In this document: positions 1 to 8,180 of the stretch, piece by piece
Layout of the letters: the number at the start of each line of letters is the position of its first letter
Numbering within the stretch: the stretch's first letter is position 1
DNA from: an uncultured Clostridium sp.
GTDB taxonomy: Bacteria; Bacillota; Clostridia; TANB77; CAG-508
Direction: 5' to 3'
Length of the DNA stretch: 31,033 nucleotides
NCBI GenBank assembly: GCA_958413095.1
Contig: CATYUF010000018.1
Span: 1-31,033 of the forward strand
Position numbers and translations under genes: made by a program
Notes under the pieces: model-generated
What the model was told of the DNA's origin: nothing
The model's input: only the letters and a program-made list of their open reading frames with translations
The model's database searches: none

Positions 1-80
1 AAATAATTTTGTGATTTTATTACAAAAAGTGCGACACTTATTATTGCAATTTATACTTTTATAAATTTTTGCAAAATTTC

Positions 81-109
81 TTGACAAATCCTTATTTTTG
101 TAATAAAAT
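81..109 (+). promoter_or_regulatory. Sigma-A-type promoter of rplM-rpsI
   Basis: TTGACA at 81-86 and TAAAAT at 104-109 are separated by exactly 17 bp. Transcription would start near 116, leaving a leader of about 120 nt before rplM. It is the only convincing promoter upstream of the ribosomal protein genes in the window. Confidence 0.8.
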
Positions 110-115
110 TATTTA

Positions 116-235
116 GCAATAATGTTAGAATATGATTTAAATGTGAAATCTCTCCCCGGTGGTTTTATATTTAAGTTTCATATATAAGTATAAAATATAT
201 AAAATAAAAATAAGAAATAGGAGGGTATTATTGCC
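116..235 (+). promoter_or_regulatory. 5' leader of rplM, candidate L13 autoregulatory leader
   Basis: The rplM transcript has a leader of about 120 nt. It contains the only GC-rich patch in the area (CTCTCCCCGGTGG, about 151-163), flanked by partly complementary GTGAAAT and GTTTCAT arms. Firmicute rplM operons often have an L13-binding leader RNA, so that role is an inference from position and length. I cannot match the consensus by eye. The ribosome binding site AGGAGGG lies at 221-227. Confidence 0.35.
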
Positions 236-673
236 ATGAATAATACAACATATAGTGCTAAAAGTAGCGAAATCGAAAGAAAATGGTATATAATTGATGC
301 AGCTAATAAACCACTTGGTAGAGTTGCAACAGAAGCTGCAAAATTATTAAGAGGAAAACATAAACCAACATACACACCTAATGTTGATACAGGTGATCAT
401 GTAATTATATTAAATTGTAAAGATGTAGTTTTAACAGGAAACAAATTAAATCAAAAAATTTACAGACATCATTCAGGATATATTGGAGGAATGAAAGAAG
501 TTCCTGCAAAAGTTATGCTTGAAAAAAATCCAGAAAAAGCTATGACATTAGCTATAAAAGGAATGTTACCACATAATTCTTTAGGTAGAAAAATGGCTAA
601 AAAATTAAGAGTTTATGCAGGTAATGAACATGAAAACCAAGCACAAAAACCAGAAGTATGGGAGGTAAAATAA
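236..673 (+). CDS. rplM: 50S ribosomal protein L13
   Basis: L13 of the large ribosomal subunit, 145 aa, the usual size for the family. The core signatures are present: the RKWYIIDA and PLGRVAT N-terminal strands, LLRGKHKP, the GDHVIILN segment, YRHHSGYIGG, and the C-terminal MLPHNSLGRKM stretch followed by LRVYAGNEH. The first ten residues or so are a short Ser/Thr/Asn-rich extension. The ATG at 236 follows an AGGAGGG site by about 8-10 nt. It lies one base upstream of rpsI, the conserved rplM-rpsI operon order, and is read from the promoter at 81-109. Confidence 0.98.
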   Translation: MNNTTYSAKSSEIERKWYIIDAANKPLGRVATEAAKLLRGKHKPTYTPNVDTGDHVIILNCKDVVLTGNKLNQKIYRHHSGYIGGMKEVPAKVMLEKNPEKAMTLAIKGMLPHNSLGRKMAKKLRVYAGNEHENQAQKPEVWEVK

Positions 674-674
674 T

Positions 675-1076
675 ATGGCTAAGAAAGAAAATGTAGTTTT
701 TTATGGTACAGGTAGAAGAAAATCTTCAGTAGCAAGAGTTAGACTTGTTGAAGGTAATGGAAATATAACTATAAATGGTAAAAATATTGATGAATTCTTT
801 GGTTTAGAAACTTTAAAAGTGATTGTTAGACAACCTCTTACAGTTACTAATACAACTGCTAAATATGATGTTATTTGCACAGTAAAAGGTGGAGGATTCA
901 CAGGTCAAGCTGGTGCTATCAGACATGGTATAGCTAGAGCTTTAAATGAAGCTAATTCAGAATATAGACCAACATTAAAATCAAATGGATTCTTAACAAG
1001 AGATTCTCGTATGAAAGAAAGAAAAAAATACGGTCTTAAAAAAGCTAGAAAAGCTCCACAATTCTCTAAGAGATAA
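675..1076 (+). CDS. rpsI: 30S ribosomal protein S9
   Basis: S9 of the small subunit, 133 aa. It starts FYGTGRRKSSVARVRL and ends in the basic tail GLKKARKAPQFSKR, the universally conserved S9 C-terminus that reaches the tRNA in the P site. The middle carries GGGFTGQAGAIRHGIARAL and LTRDSRMKERKK. It starts one base after the rplM stop, with the GGAGG site inside the rplM 3' end, so translation is probably coupled. The operon ends at the hairpin 1081-1146. Confidence 0.98.
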   Translation: MAKKENVVFYGTGRRKSSVARVRLVEGNGNITINGKNIDEFFGLETLKVIVRQPLTVTNTTAKYDVICTVKGGGFTGQAGAIRHGIARALNEANSEYRPTLKSNGFLTRDSRMKERKKYGLKKARKAPQFSKR

Positions 1077-1080
1077 TATA

Positions 1081-1146
1081 TTTTTTCTATACAATAAAAA
1101 ACTCAGAAGTTTCAATACTTCTGAGTTTTTTATTGTATAGAAAAAA
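1081..1146. terminator. Bidirectional terminator, perfect 30-bp arms
   Basis: Positions 1081-1110 and 1117-1146 are perfect inverted repeats of 30 bp around a 6-nt loop. Each outer end is a run of six T or A, and the core is ACTCAGAAGT. In either direction it gives a long stem with a T tract, so it can end rpsI on the plus strand and yunB on the minus strand. Uninterrupted arms of this length are much longer than usual for a terminator. Confidence 0.92.
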
Positions 1147-1192
1147 TTCTTTTATAAAATTTTTCTGTATACAACCAATAAAAGTGACCTTT

Positions 1193-1886
1193 TTACTCTA
1201 CGAATTCCATTGCTTGTTCTTGACTAGTTCCTTGTATATTATAATAAGTATTCGGAATTTGTCCAACTATCACATTTTCTAATAATAAAACTTGATTTGA
1301 AATTTTTTTATCTAAATCTTTAAAAGGTGTCAATATACTTACTTCGCAATCCACTTGTAGATATACTCTATGTAAAGTTTGATTTATACCTTTAGATGTA
1401 AATTCACTTCTTAAATCAGTTTCTACATTTCCAATCGATGAAATCACTATATTTACACCTGGACCTCTTCCTGCTAATAATTTAACTCCTGTAAAACTTC
1501 CGTAATGCAATTTGTATATTTTCCCTACCTTGATTATTAATTCCATTTTGAATTTTTATTGCAATATCTGATATTATTTCATTTATAGGAATTACATTTG
1601 ATTTTATCATTGCTATATTTCCATTATTATCTTTCTCTATTGAAAATAGTTCATCATATGTATGTTCTTTCATCACTTCTGTTGCTTGCTCATTTGATAT
1701 TTTAGTAGCAATACTTTTGGCTTCATTTTCGCATAAGGTATCAAATATTGGAGAAATTGCATCTAGTGTTATTTTTATTGTACTAAATGCAATTAATAAT
1801 ATTATAACAATTACTATTGTTTTCTTTTTCTTTCTATTTATACCATTTGGTATTTTTATTTTTACTCTAGAATAGATTTTATCCAT
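1193..1886 (-). pseudogene. yunB: Sporulation protein YunB, frameshifted
   Basis: YunB is a mother-cell sporulation protein needed for proper spore formation in Bacillus. The minus strand encodes it in two overlapping frames. The first, 1886-1482, has a basic N-terminus, one membrane segment (about residues 22-45) and the family's middle region. The second, from about 1546 to 1193, has the C-terminal core: GSFTGVKLLAGRGPG, GINQTLHRVYL and IVGQIPNTYYN. The frames join if one base is dropped near 1502, where GCATTACGGAAGT would become GCATTAGGAAGT and restore ALGSFTG. The start overlaps the sipL stop by 8 nt. The gene is either truly broken or contains an assembly error; nothing else in it is damaged. 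Confidence 0.85.
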
Positions 1887-3450
1887 ATGTAATCATAGGA
1901 GCATTTTCACTACTTATACCTTTTCTTTTATATTTTGGAATAAATAATTTTTGATTTGGATATATTTTATTTTCATCTTCAATTCCATTTGTTCTTACAA
2001 TATCTTCTACTGTACTTCCAAATTTCTTAGCTATATTCCATAAGGTATCTCCTTCTTTTACTATATAAATTATTAGGCTATAATCTTCATCTTCTATCGC
2101 TCCTGTTGTTTCTATTTGGTCCATTATATTTAATTTTGCATTTCTATACATATTAGTTTCTATTAATAAGTCTACATTACTTGTAACATTTCCTCCATCT
2201 TGTACTATAAAGTCCTGATTTGCTATTTCTAGCTCTACATCTGTACTAATATTTTCGCTATTTCCTATGTTTTCAATCTTATGTTCAAATGGTATTTTTA
2301 AGTTTCTAGTTTCTACATTAGCCTCATTATCTACTAATAAAAATTGTAACTCTAATTCTCCTTCATATGATATTTTATCATTTTCCTTTTTCTCTCGTAT
2401 AATTGTAGGTGTTGCATTTACATCTATTATATTTTTATCATTTAAGTTTTCTATGTTTACTTTTTCTCTTATTTGTTTACTTTCTTTTATTTGTCTTTTA
2501 TCTGTCATTGTGTTTACTTGTTTTCTATTAAACTCTAGTTTGCTACCTGGACTATATAAATCCTGAATTAGATTTATTTCTTTTTCTTCATATACTGTTG
2601 CTATTACTTCTATTTCAATTTCTACATATATTGAATGTTCTTCTGCCTGATTTGGCTTTATAATTATATTTTTTATTTCATAATTTATATTGCATAAATT
2701 GTCTTCTGATACATTTGGTATATCAATGAATCCTACTACTGGAATTTTACTAGTAATTTTATTTATCCTATTATCTTCTGTTAGATATATCATCTTAATT
2801 TCTGCTTCTGCTTTTGCTAATATTTTATTGTAACTAATTTTTATATCTTTATCACATATATGTGTATTAACACTTAATAATTCTGCTAAATTATCTGATG
2901 TGTCTATTGATATATTATCTTTTACATAGATTTTATTTTGACCATTTCCAACTAGAGAATTTACTTTTAATTGTTCTTTTAATATTTTTATTTCATCTGT
3001 ATTTTCTAAATTGTTTATTATTTCAATATCTTCTTTAGAATATATTTTTATATCTATTTCTATTGTAGCTTTTATACTTATTTTTCTGCCATTTAATATT
3101 TTAGTTTCAATTGACTTTATTTTTGTTTCTAACTTGCAATCCATTCCTTGAATACAATTTGTTATATTTATATTTTCCGAAAAATCTAAACTTGTATTTA
3201 ACCCTCTTACTTTATCTTTTTCATCGTCTGCTAAATACATTATGTATGTATTTATACTTCCATCTAGTTTGACCTTATCATCTATTACTTCTTTTTTATA
3301 TAAACAAATTACACCACTTGTACAAATTGTATCTAGTATATCTGGTTTTGAATCTGGTATTATCATATCTCCTTCTACAAATACTATTTCTTTTTTTGAT
3401 GCTACTAGTTTATTAACGCATAAGTTTTCTTTTATTGTATTTACAAGCAT
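1879..3450 (-). CDS. sipL: SipL, SpoIVA-interacting spore coat protein (DUF3794 repeats plus LysM)
   Basis: 523 aa. It opens with the DUF3794/SPOCS-type region (around VEGDMIIPDSKPDILD), continues with further domains of that type through about residue 445, and ends with a LysM domain at about 462-503 (YIVKEGDTLWNIAKKFG, YPNQKLFIPKY). This architecture is that of SipL, the clostridial partner of the coat morphogenetic ATPase SpoIVA, in which the LysM domain makes the contact. The ATG at 3450 follows AAGGAGG. Upstream, CATATAAAT near 3480 resembles a sigma-E minus-10 box but has no clear minus-35, so mother-cell control is inferred. It overlaps yunB by 8 nt and lies downstream of veg and yabG, matching the clostridial cluster. 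Confidence 0.9.
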   Translation of the reverse strand: MLVNTIKENLCVNKLVASKKEIVFVEGDMIIPDSKPDILDTICTSGVICLYKKEVIDDKVKLDGSINTYIMYLADDEKDKVRGLNTSLDFSENINITNCIQGMDCKLETKIKSIETKILNGRKISIKATIEIDIKIYSKEDIEIINNLENTDEIKILKEQLKVNSLVGNGQNKIYVKDNISIDTSDNLAELLSVNTHICDKDIKISYNKILAKAEAEIKMIYLTEDNRINKITSKIPVVGFIDIPNVSEDNLCNINYEIKNIIIKPNQAEEHSIYVEIEIEVIATVYEEKEINLIQDLYSPGSKLEFNRKQVNTMTDKRQIKESKQIREKVNIENLNDKNIIDVNATPTIIREKKENDKISYEGELELQFLLVDNEANVETRNLKIPFEHKIENIGNSENISTDVELEIANQDFIVQDGGNVTSNVDLLIETNMYRNAKLNIMDQIETTGAIEDEDYSLIIYIVKEGDTLWNIAKKFGSTVEDIVRTNGIEDENKIYPNQKLFIPKYKRKGISSENAPMITYG

Positions 3451-3630
3451 TTTATACCTCCTTAATTTTTTCTTTATACTATTTATATGTTAATAACTTT
3501 TTATTATTACAAAAAATAAGAAAAGCTATCGAGATTCTTTTAAAAGGTAAGTTTTACTTCTTGTATACGAAAAATCTTATATAGAGTTAAGATAAAAGAT
3601 GATTTTTACTATATAATAATAAAAGCAACA

Positions 3631-3670
3631 AAAAACTACTCTATATTTGAATTATAGAATAGCTTTTTTA
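3631..3670 (-). terminator. Terminator after veg
   Basis: Read on the minus strand, CTATTCTATA (3662-3653) pairs with TATAGAGTAG (3645-3636), with one G.U pair and a 7-nt loop, followed by six T. It lies about 20 nt beyond the veg stop and separates the strong veg transcript from sipL. Confidence 0.75.
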
Positions 3671-3688
3671 TTACTTATATTAACTTAT

Positions 3689-3982
3689 TTACAAATTAAT
3701 TTTTTTCTTTGTTTCAACAGGTGGTGGAACTAATGGACTATATGAATTACCATCAAATACTTCAACTTCTACTGTTCTTGTTAAAACATCTGTATAACTA
3801 TATGTTACATTTCTATTATTTTCCTCATATTTTACTACAAAAATATTTGGATATGCTTTTTCTATTGTGGCTTCTTTTTCAAAGGCTTTGCTTCTTCCTA
3901 GCGAACCTTTTACTATTATTTTTTGTCCTACCTTTTCTAAGATGTCAGTTTTTAGATTTGCTATATCATTTCTACAAATCAT
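3689..3982 (-). CDS. veg: Veg family protein
   Basis: 97 aa, a small basic beta-rich protein of the Veg family (DUF1021). Visible family features are ADIK-like LKTDILEKVGQKI, the KGSLGRSKAFEKEATIEKAYPNIFVVKYE core, and YSYTDVLTRTVEV. The C-terminal tail (PLVPPPVETKKK) is a local extension. In Bacillus Veg is abundant and has been linked to biofilm gene control and to spore outgrowth; the role here is unknown. The ATG at 3982 follows GGTGATGA. It lies between yabG and sipL, an arrangement shared with other Clostridia, and has its own near-perfect promoter. Confidence 0.93.
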   Translation of the reverse strand: MICRNDIANLKTDILEKVGQKIIVKGSLGRSKAFEKEATIEKAYPNIFVVKYEENNRNVTYSYTDVLTRTVEVEVFDGNSYSPLVPPPVETKKKINL

Positions 3983-4012
3983 TTCATCACCTACTCCCTT
4001 TAGACTAGGTAG

Positions 4013-4041
4013 ATTATAGCACTTTAGCTATACATTGTCAA
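4013..4041 (-). promoter_or_regulatory. Strong sigma-A-type promoter of veg
   Basis: On the minus strand TTGACA (4041-4036) and TATAAT (4018-4013) are separated by 17 bp: both hexamers are full consensus. The veg promoter of Bacillus is also known for its strength. The start point would be near 4006. Confidence 0.9.
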
Positions 4042-4147
4042 AAAATGTATCTTTTGGTCAGTTTGTGTGTAAGTAGCTATTTCATAGGGTTTTCTTCCTC
4101 TTTTTCAGTATTTATTTTATTTATATTACATTTTCGTTACAATATTA

Positions 4148-4996
4148 TTACATTTGTTTTTTTATATACATTTTACCATTTGCTCCTACTCCATCAATTC
4201 CTCTTCTTCCATCTCTTAATTCTCTTTCTATATCTTCAATCGTAATATATTTATATCTCTCTGTATATGCTACTTTTTCTGCAACTATTATTGGATCTAT
4301 AAAATCAATTAATATTCTTGCTGGTGAAGATGCAAAATTAGCTCCTGCTAGTATAAGTGCTTCATAATAACTTTGACAAGCTCCTGCAAATATCACTAAT
4401 TTATTTCCATTTGCTTCGTCATATCTTCTTGCTTCTTTTACTGTTTCTATAAAATATCTTGAGTTTCTGTAATTATATATATTATTGTAATCTTTTGCTT
4501 TTTTTATTATTCCGTCATGACCTGTTATAACTAATATATCAGGAGTATATACTTTTAATAACTTGTAAACTAGAGTAGGCTGTTTATACTCTGGTATATT
4601 TTTTACCACTGCGTTTAATCCCATTTTTTTATATTGAATATATGCTTTCTGACTATATTTTTTATCACCATCTAAATGTAAAATTTTTCCTGTTATAATT
4701 TCTTCTCTAATCTTATCATAATTTCTAACTTTTATTTTTTTGTTTTTGTATTTTTCTATTGTTTCCTTCATTTTATTATCAATTTTATTTTGAATTTGAT
4801 TTAATCTTTTATTAAGTAATTTTCTTTCTACAATTTCTAAATCTTCTATGTTGCTATCTGCTTCTACTCTTTTTGTTATTCCTGTTAATATTGCCATTTT
4901 TTCGTTATTTATTTTATATATTCTTTTTACATTGAAAAAAATGTCTTTGTTATATGATTTTCTTACTACTATATCTCCCTTTTTTATTTTTTCCAT
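4148..4996 (-). CDS. yabG: Sporulation-specific cysteine protease YabG
   Basis: 282 aa, peptidase family U57. YabG processes coat and cortex-associated proteins in the mother cell late in sporulation. The N-terminal 60 residues form the conserved GDIVVRKSYNKD region, a charged linker follows, and the catalytic half carries ITGHDG (His160) and IFAGACQSYYEA (Cys207), the likely catalytic pair. After that come NFASSPARILID and the C-terminal DGRRGIDGVGANGKMYI. The start at 4996 follows GAGGTGA. A sigma-K-like promoter sits just upstream. The gene leads the yabG-veg-sipL-yunB cluster. Confidence 0.95.
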   Translation of the reverse strand: MEKIKKGDIVVRKSYNKDIFFNVKRIYKINNEKMAILTGITKRVEADSNIEDLEIVERKLLNKRLNQIQNKIDNKMKETIEKYKNKKIKVRNYDKIREEIITGKILHLDGDKKYSQKAYIQYKKMGLNAVVKNIPEYKQPTLVYKLLKVYTPDILVITGHDGIIKKAKDYNNIYNYRNSRYFIETVKEARRYDEANGNKLVIFAGACQSYYEALILAGANFASSPARILIDFIDPIIVAEKVAYTERYKYITIEDIERELRDGRRGIDGVGANGKMYIKKQM

Positions 4997-5023
4997 TTTA
5001 TCACCTCATAAAGTTAGCTATTA

Positions 5024-5050
5024 TATTTTATGATTTTTTTGTATTTTGGT
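5024..5050 (-). promoter_or_regulatory. Sigma-K-type promoter of yabG
   Basis: On the minus strand AC at 5050-5049 is followed, after exactly 16 nt, by CATAAAATA (5032-5024). This matches the sigma-K pattern AC-N16-CATANNNTA completely. In Bacillus yabG is a sigma-K gene, so motif and gene agree. In this AT-rich sequence a chance match to so short a pattern is possible. Confidence 0.65.
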
Positions 5051-5252
5051 GATGGATTTTGTTATTTTTTGTATGATAAAGTAAAAGTAACATTATTTAA
5101 AAATTTTTATTGCTACGTTTTTATTTATGCTATGTATGAAGATTTTTTTAATTTTTTTAATTTTTTTCTAATTCAAAAATAAAAGTAATTAAATAACTTT
5201 CTTATTTAACTACTCTCTATTCTTTTATATAACTTGTAAGTTGTCGCTTAGG

Positions 5253-6080
5253 TTACCTTTCAAAATCTTCTATTTCATAAACATTATCTTCGCTAAAAAT
5301 TGATATAATTGTATTTAATGGAATATCCCTTTCTCTATTAATATCAATTTTATTTTCTTTTTTTATTTTTTGCCTTATACAATGCAATAATTTTACTTTA
5401 TTAGCTGATATATTTTGAAAGCCAGGGTAATTTGTGTTAATTACCTGTCTTGCAAACTCATTATTAATTTTTTTAGCAAATTCAATCATCTCTATCTTTT
5501 TAGCAGTTGAAGTTCTTAAAAAGTTGGAATTCAAATCACTCCCAGAAACAAATCTAGTTCTATCTAGTGCGTCAGCATCTTTTAATATGGCTGAAATTTG
5601 TTTTACTTTTTCATATTCACCTACACTAACATCATACTTATTGCATATTTCTTTTAATATTATTTCATTTATTTGTCCAGGAATATGCTCTTCCACAACA
5701 TGATATTCAATAGTTGATTGAATCATCCCTATTTCATTATTCACAATTCCATACGGATTTTTAATATTTTGTCTAAAATATTCTCCAGCAATTTTTGCAC
5801 TTTCTAATCCATGTACTCCATTATCTCTATCTTTTATTCTACCACAATCATGAAAAGCTACAGAAACCAATAATATTTTTGTTTGATTTTCATCTATATT
5901 TTCATTTTGGGCAATAATTTGTGAAAATAATAAAACTTTTTGGATATGGTCTAGTTTATGCTGTTTTCCGAGTTCAGGAGTATATTTTTTATAAATATCA
6001 CTATTCGAAATTGCTTCTAATATTTTAAAAAAATGATTTTGTTCATAATTAATTGTGGTATTTATATTACTAGAATTCAT
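5253..6080 (-). CDS. HD-domain phosphohydrolase
   Basis: 275 aa. A metal-dependent HD fold: HKLDH (His41/His45), AFHDCGR (His77-Asp78), EYHVVEEH (His127/His132), and KDADALDRTRF (Asp168/Asp170). The spacing suits a phosphodiesterase or nucleotidase-type HD protein. The substrate cannot be told from sequence. It starts 2 nt after the MYG1-like gene stop and is the last gene of the operon promoted at 9119-9147. Its C-terminus, IEDFER, closely resembles that of the unknown protein two genes upstream (VENFER). No membrane segment is seen. Confidence 0.8.
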   Translation of the reverse strand: MNSSNINTTINYEQNHFFKILEAISNSDIYKKYTPELGKQHKLDHIQKVLLFSQIIAQNENIDENQTKILLVSVAFHDCGRIKDRDNGVHGLESAKIAGEYFRQNIKNPYGIVNNEIGMIQSTIEYHVVEEHIPGQINEIILKEICNKYDVSVGEYEKVKQISAILKDADALDRTRFVSGSDLNSNFLRTSTAKKIEMIEFAKKINNEFARQVINTNYPGFQNISANKVKLLHCIRQKIKKENKIDINRERDIPLNTIISIFSEDNVYEIEDFER

Positions 6081-6082
6081 TT

Positions 6083-6981
6083 TTAATATTCTCCCTCATT
6101 ATATTTTACTAATTTAATAGCACTCTCTAATGTTTTCGTACAACACAACTTTCCATGAACATCAACATATATTAAATCATCTATTTTAGTTAATTTACGA
6201 GAAATATTTATGTCAGTAGCCTGTGTAATTTCATTTTTAAATTTACAACAATCTATTAAAGTTCTAATATCATATCCTTCTCTTCTCGACTTAAATATAA
6301 TATATTTAACATTTTCATTTTTGTTATATTTCATGGTTTTCCTATATGGCATTTCCGTTTCAAATATTAAATAACTCTTCTTACATTTTTCTATTTTTTC
6401 TAAAATTATTTCTATAGCTTCAACTTCAGCAATGGCATGTTTAATATACACTTTCCAAAATCCATCTGCTAATTTTAATGCATTTATAAACGCTTCGTCT
6501 TCTGATATATTTTCATTCCATTCAGGATTACACAATTTTACAAAATCTGGTGATATTTTGTTTTCCAAATACTCTGTCTGCATATTATCTGTTGCATCAA
6601 TATATTGAATTAATTCTTTGTCAATATAGTCAAAAGTTTTATCTATACTTTTGACTTCCAATTTTTTTAAATATTCTCTCCCAAATTTTTTCCATAACAA
6701 TCCTATTGATGAATAATAAATTCCATTATCTCTTTGACCATTTCTACTCTTTTGATGATGATCAAATTCTCCGCAACCCAATATCATAAATCAATTTATT
6801 TTCTAAACTCAGATTATTATCTATAGTTGAAATTCTTAATAATATAACATTTTTTTTAAGTTTACTAAGAAAAATCGTAGATATAACATCATCCACATGA
6901 AATTTACCTGAATGTGTTACACAATTTGCTACTTCTATTTTTCCGAGTTAATTTAATATTCTTATATTGATTTGTTTCCAT
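6083..6981 (-). pseudogene. MYG1-family (UPF0160) metal-dependent nuclease, two frameshifts
   Basis: MYG1 proteins are DHH-related metal-dependent exonucleases. An open frame from 6787 to 6083 gives 234 aa covering CGEFDHHQKS, RDNGIYYSSIGLLWKKFG and EMPYRKTMKYN, typical of the family. The missing N-terminus is upstream in other frames: VTHSGKFHVDDVISTIF (about 6915-6862) is the metal-binding HxGxxHxDD motif. An extra G in the GGG at 6777-6779 breaks the link before CGEFDHH, and an extra A in the A5 run near 6938-6942 separates the motif from the start. The true start is the ATG at 6981, behind GGAGG at 6992-6996. Two one-base insertions in homopolymers suggest decay or sequencing error. Confidence 0.85.
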
Positions 6982-7036
6982 ATTTACATTTCCTCCAATA
7001 TCATTATACAGTATTTTTAATAAAAATTTCAAATTT

Positions 7037-8116
7037 TTATCTTTCAAAATTTTCTACTACTCTTAACTTATTATTTTTCGGAATATCATTAGATTCTTTT
7101 TTAAATCGTGGTAGTATAGGTGATAAGTCAACAAAAGATAATTTTTCTGGTAAAACTATTTTTTTACAACAACAATTCTTTATTGGATTTACAGTACCTG
7201 TAATAATATCATTAAATAATTCATTACTTCCATCATCGCTTAGATATTGCTGAATTGAAATATCTTCATTAATTCCTACTTCACTTACTGGAACAAATAT
7301 TAAGCAAGGCGTTGTATCCTGATATTTATCCCAATTTTTTTTAAAAAACATTAGTACCTCTTTTTTATCTTCTAAATTCATATTTTTATTTTTTACAAGC
7401 CAAAGAACAGCTTTTAATGACTTTTTATAATCTCTAATTGCATATCCATTTCTTTCTTCTTCTGGAATATCTGTAAAATATACATAACTTTTTCCACACA
7501 GATAATTAAACCATTGAGGTGAATTAGCATATCCTGTAGAATGAATTGGCAAACCATCAAAAAACCATCCTGTTTTATTATCTTTTATATCCGTAGCTCC
7601 ATGTCCTAAAGGACTATATTCACTATGAGGATTATATTTCCTATACAATGCTTCTATTTTTAACAATTCTTGTTGTTGCTCAAAATCAACATCATTATCT
7701 TTTAATCCATTTGCTATTTTATTTTTAACAGATAAACTATTGGCAGCATGAAATACATATCCATTTTTTTTGAAATTATCAAATGCAAATTGAATTATTT
7801 CTTCTTTTCGTTTTGCTATCTCTTGTTCTGGGATTTCAAGTTTTTTCGCAATTTGCCTTTTTATAAAATTAATCTGAGCACCTTTGTCTTGTAATAACAT
7901 ATATTGATCAATATTTTCAGTATTTCTAAATAGGATACAGTATCCAATAAATCTAGAAAATTCCATCTGTATTTTTTTTATTTCAGCATAATTTTTATTT
8001 TGTGAATGTGTACATAATTCTCTTACCGTTTGATTTTTTAATCCATTATTTACTATTATTCCCATATTATTATTTTGATTGATACTATATAAAATTTTGT
8101 GATTATCCAATTCCAT
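7037..8116 (-). CDS. Unknown protein, operon member, possible ART-like motif
   Basis: 359 aa from the ATG at 8116, which has GAGG 5-9 nt upstream; an earlier in-frame ATG at 8131 lacks a site. I do not recognise the family with certainty. Middle-region features are YVFHAANSLSVKNKIANGL (about 119-137) and ANSPQWFNYLCGKSYVYF. The H-x-x-N...I-x-x-G-L pattern weakly recalls the start of ADP-ribosyltransferase-fold domains such as KptA; this is a guess. No signal peptide or membrane segment is visible. There is a CCCKK patch near residue 313. It is transcribed between the APH-fold kinase and the MYG1-like gene, preceded by the hairpin 8142-8176, and ends in VENFER, like the HD protein. Confidence 0.6.
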   Translation of the reverse strand: MELDNHKILYSINQNNNMGIIVNNGLKNQTVRELCTHSQNKNYAEIKKIQMEFSRFIGYCILFRNTENIDQYMLLQDKGAQINFIKRQIAKKLEIPEQEIAKRKEEIIQFAFDNFKKNGYVFHAANSLSVKNKIANGLKDNDVDFEQQQELLKIEALYRKYNPHSEYSPLGHGATDIKDNKTGWFFDGLPIHSTGYANSPQWFNYLCGKSYVYFTDIPEEERNGYAIRDYKKSLKAVLWLVKNKNMNLEDKKEVLMFFKKNWDKYQDTTPCLIFVPVSEVGINEDISIQQYLSDDGSNELFNDIITGTVNPIKNCCCKKIVLPEKLSFVDLSPILPRFKKESNDIPKNNKLRVVENFER

Positions 8117-8141
8117 ACTAACCTCTTTCATTTATATTTTT

Positions 8142-8176
8142 ATAGTGGACAATGAAATTCATTCGTTGTCCACTAT
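8142..8176. promoter_or_regulatory. 15-bp hairpin between kinase and unknown gene
   Basis: 8142-8156 (ATAGTGGACAATGAA) and 8162-8176 (TTCGTTGTCCACTAT) are inverted repeats with one mismatch and a 5-nt loop. It begins 5 nt beyond the kinase stop and lies about 20 nt before the ribosome binding site of the next gene. No T tract follows on either strand, so a simple intrinsic terminator is unlikely. It could be a partial terminator, an RNA-processing or stability element, or a protein-binding site. Confidence 0.7.
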
Positions 8177-8180
8177 CACA

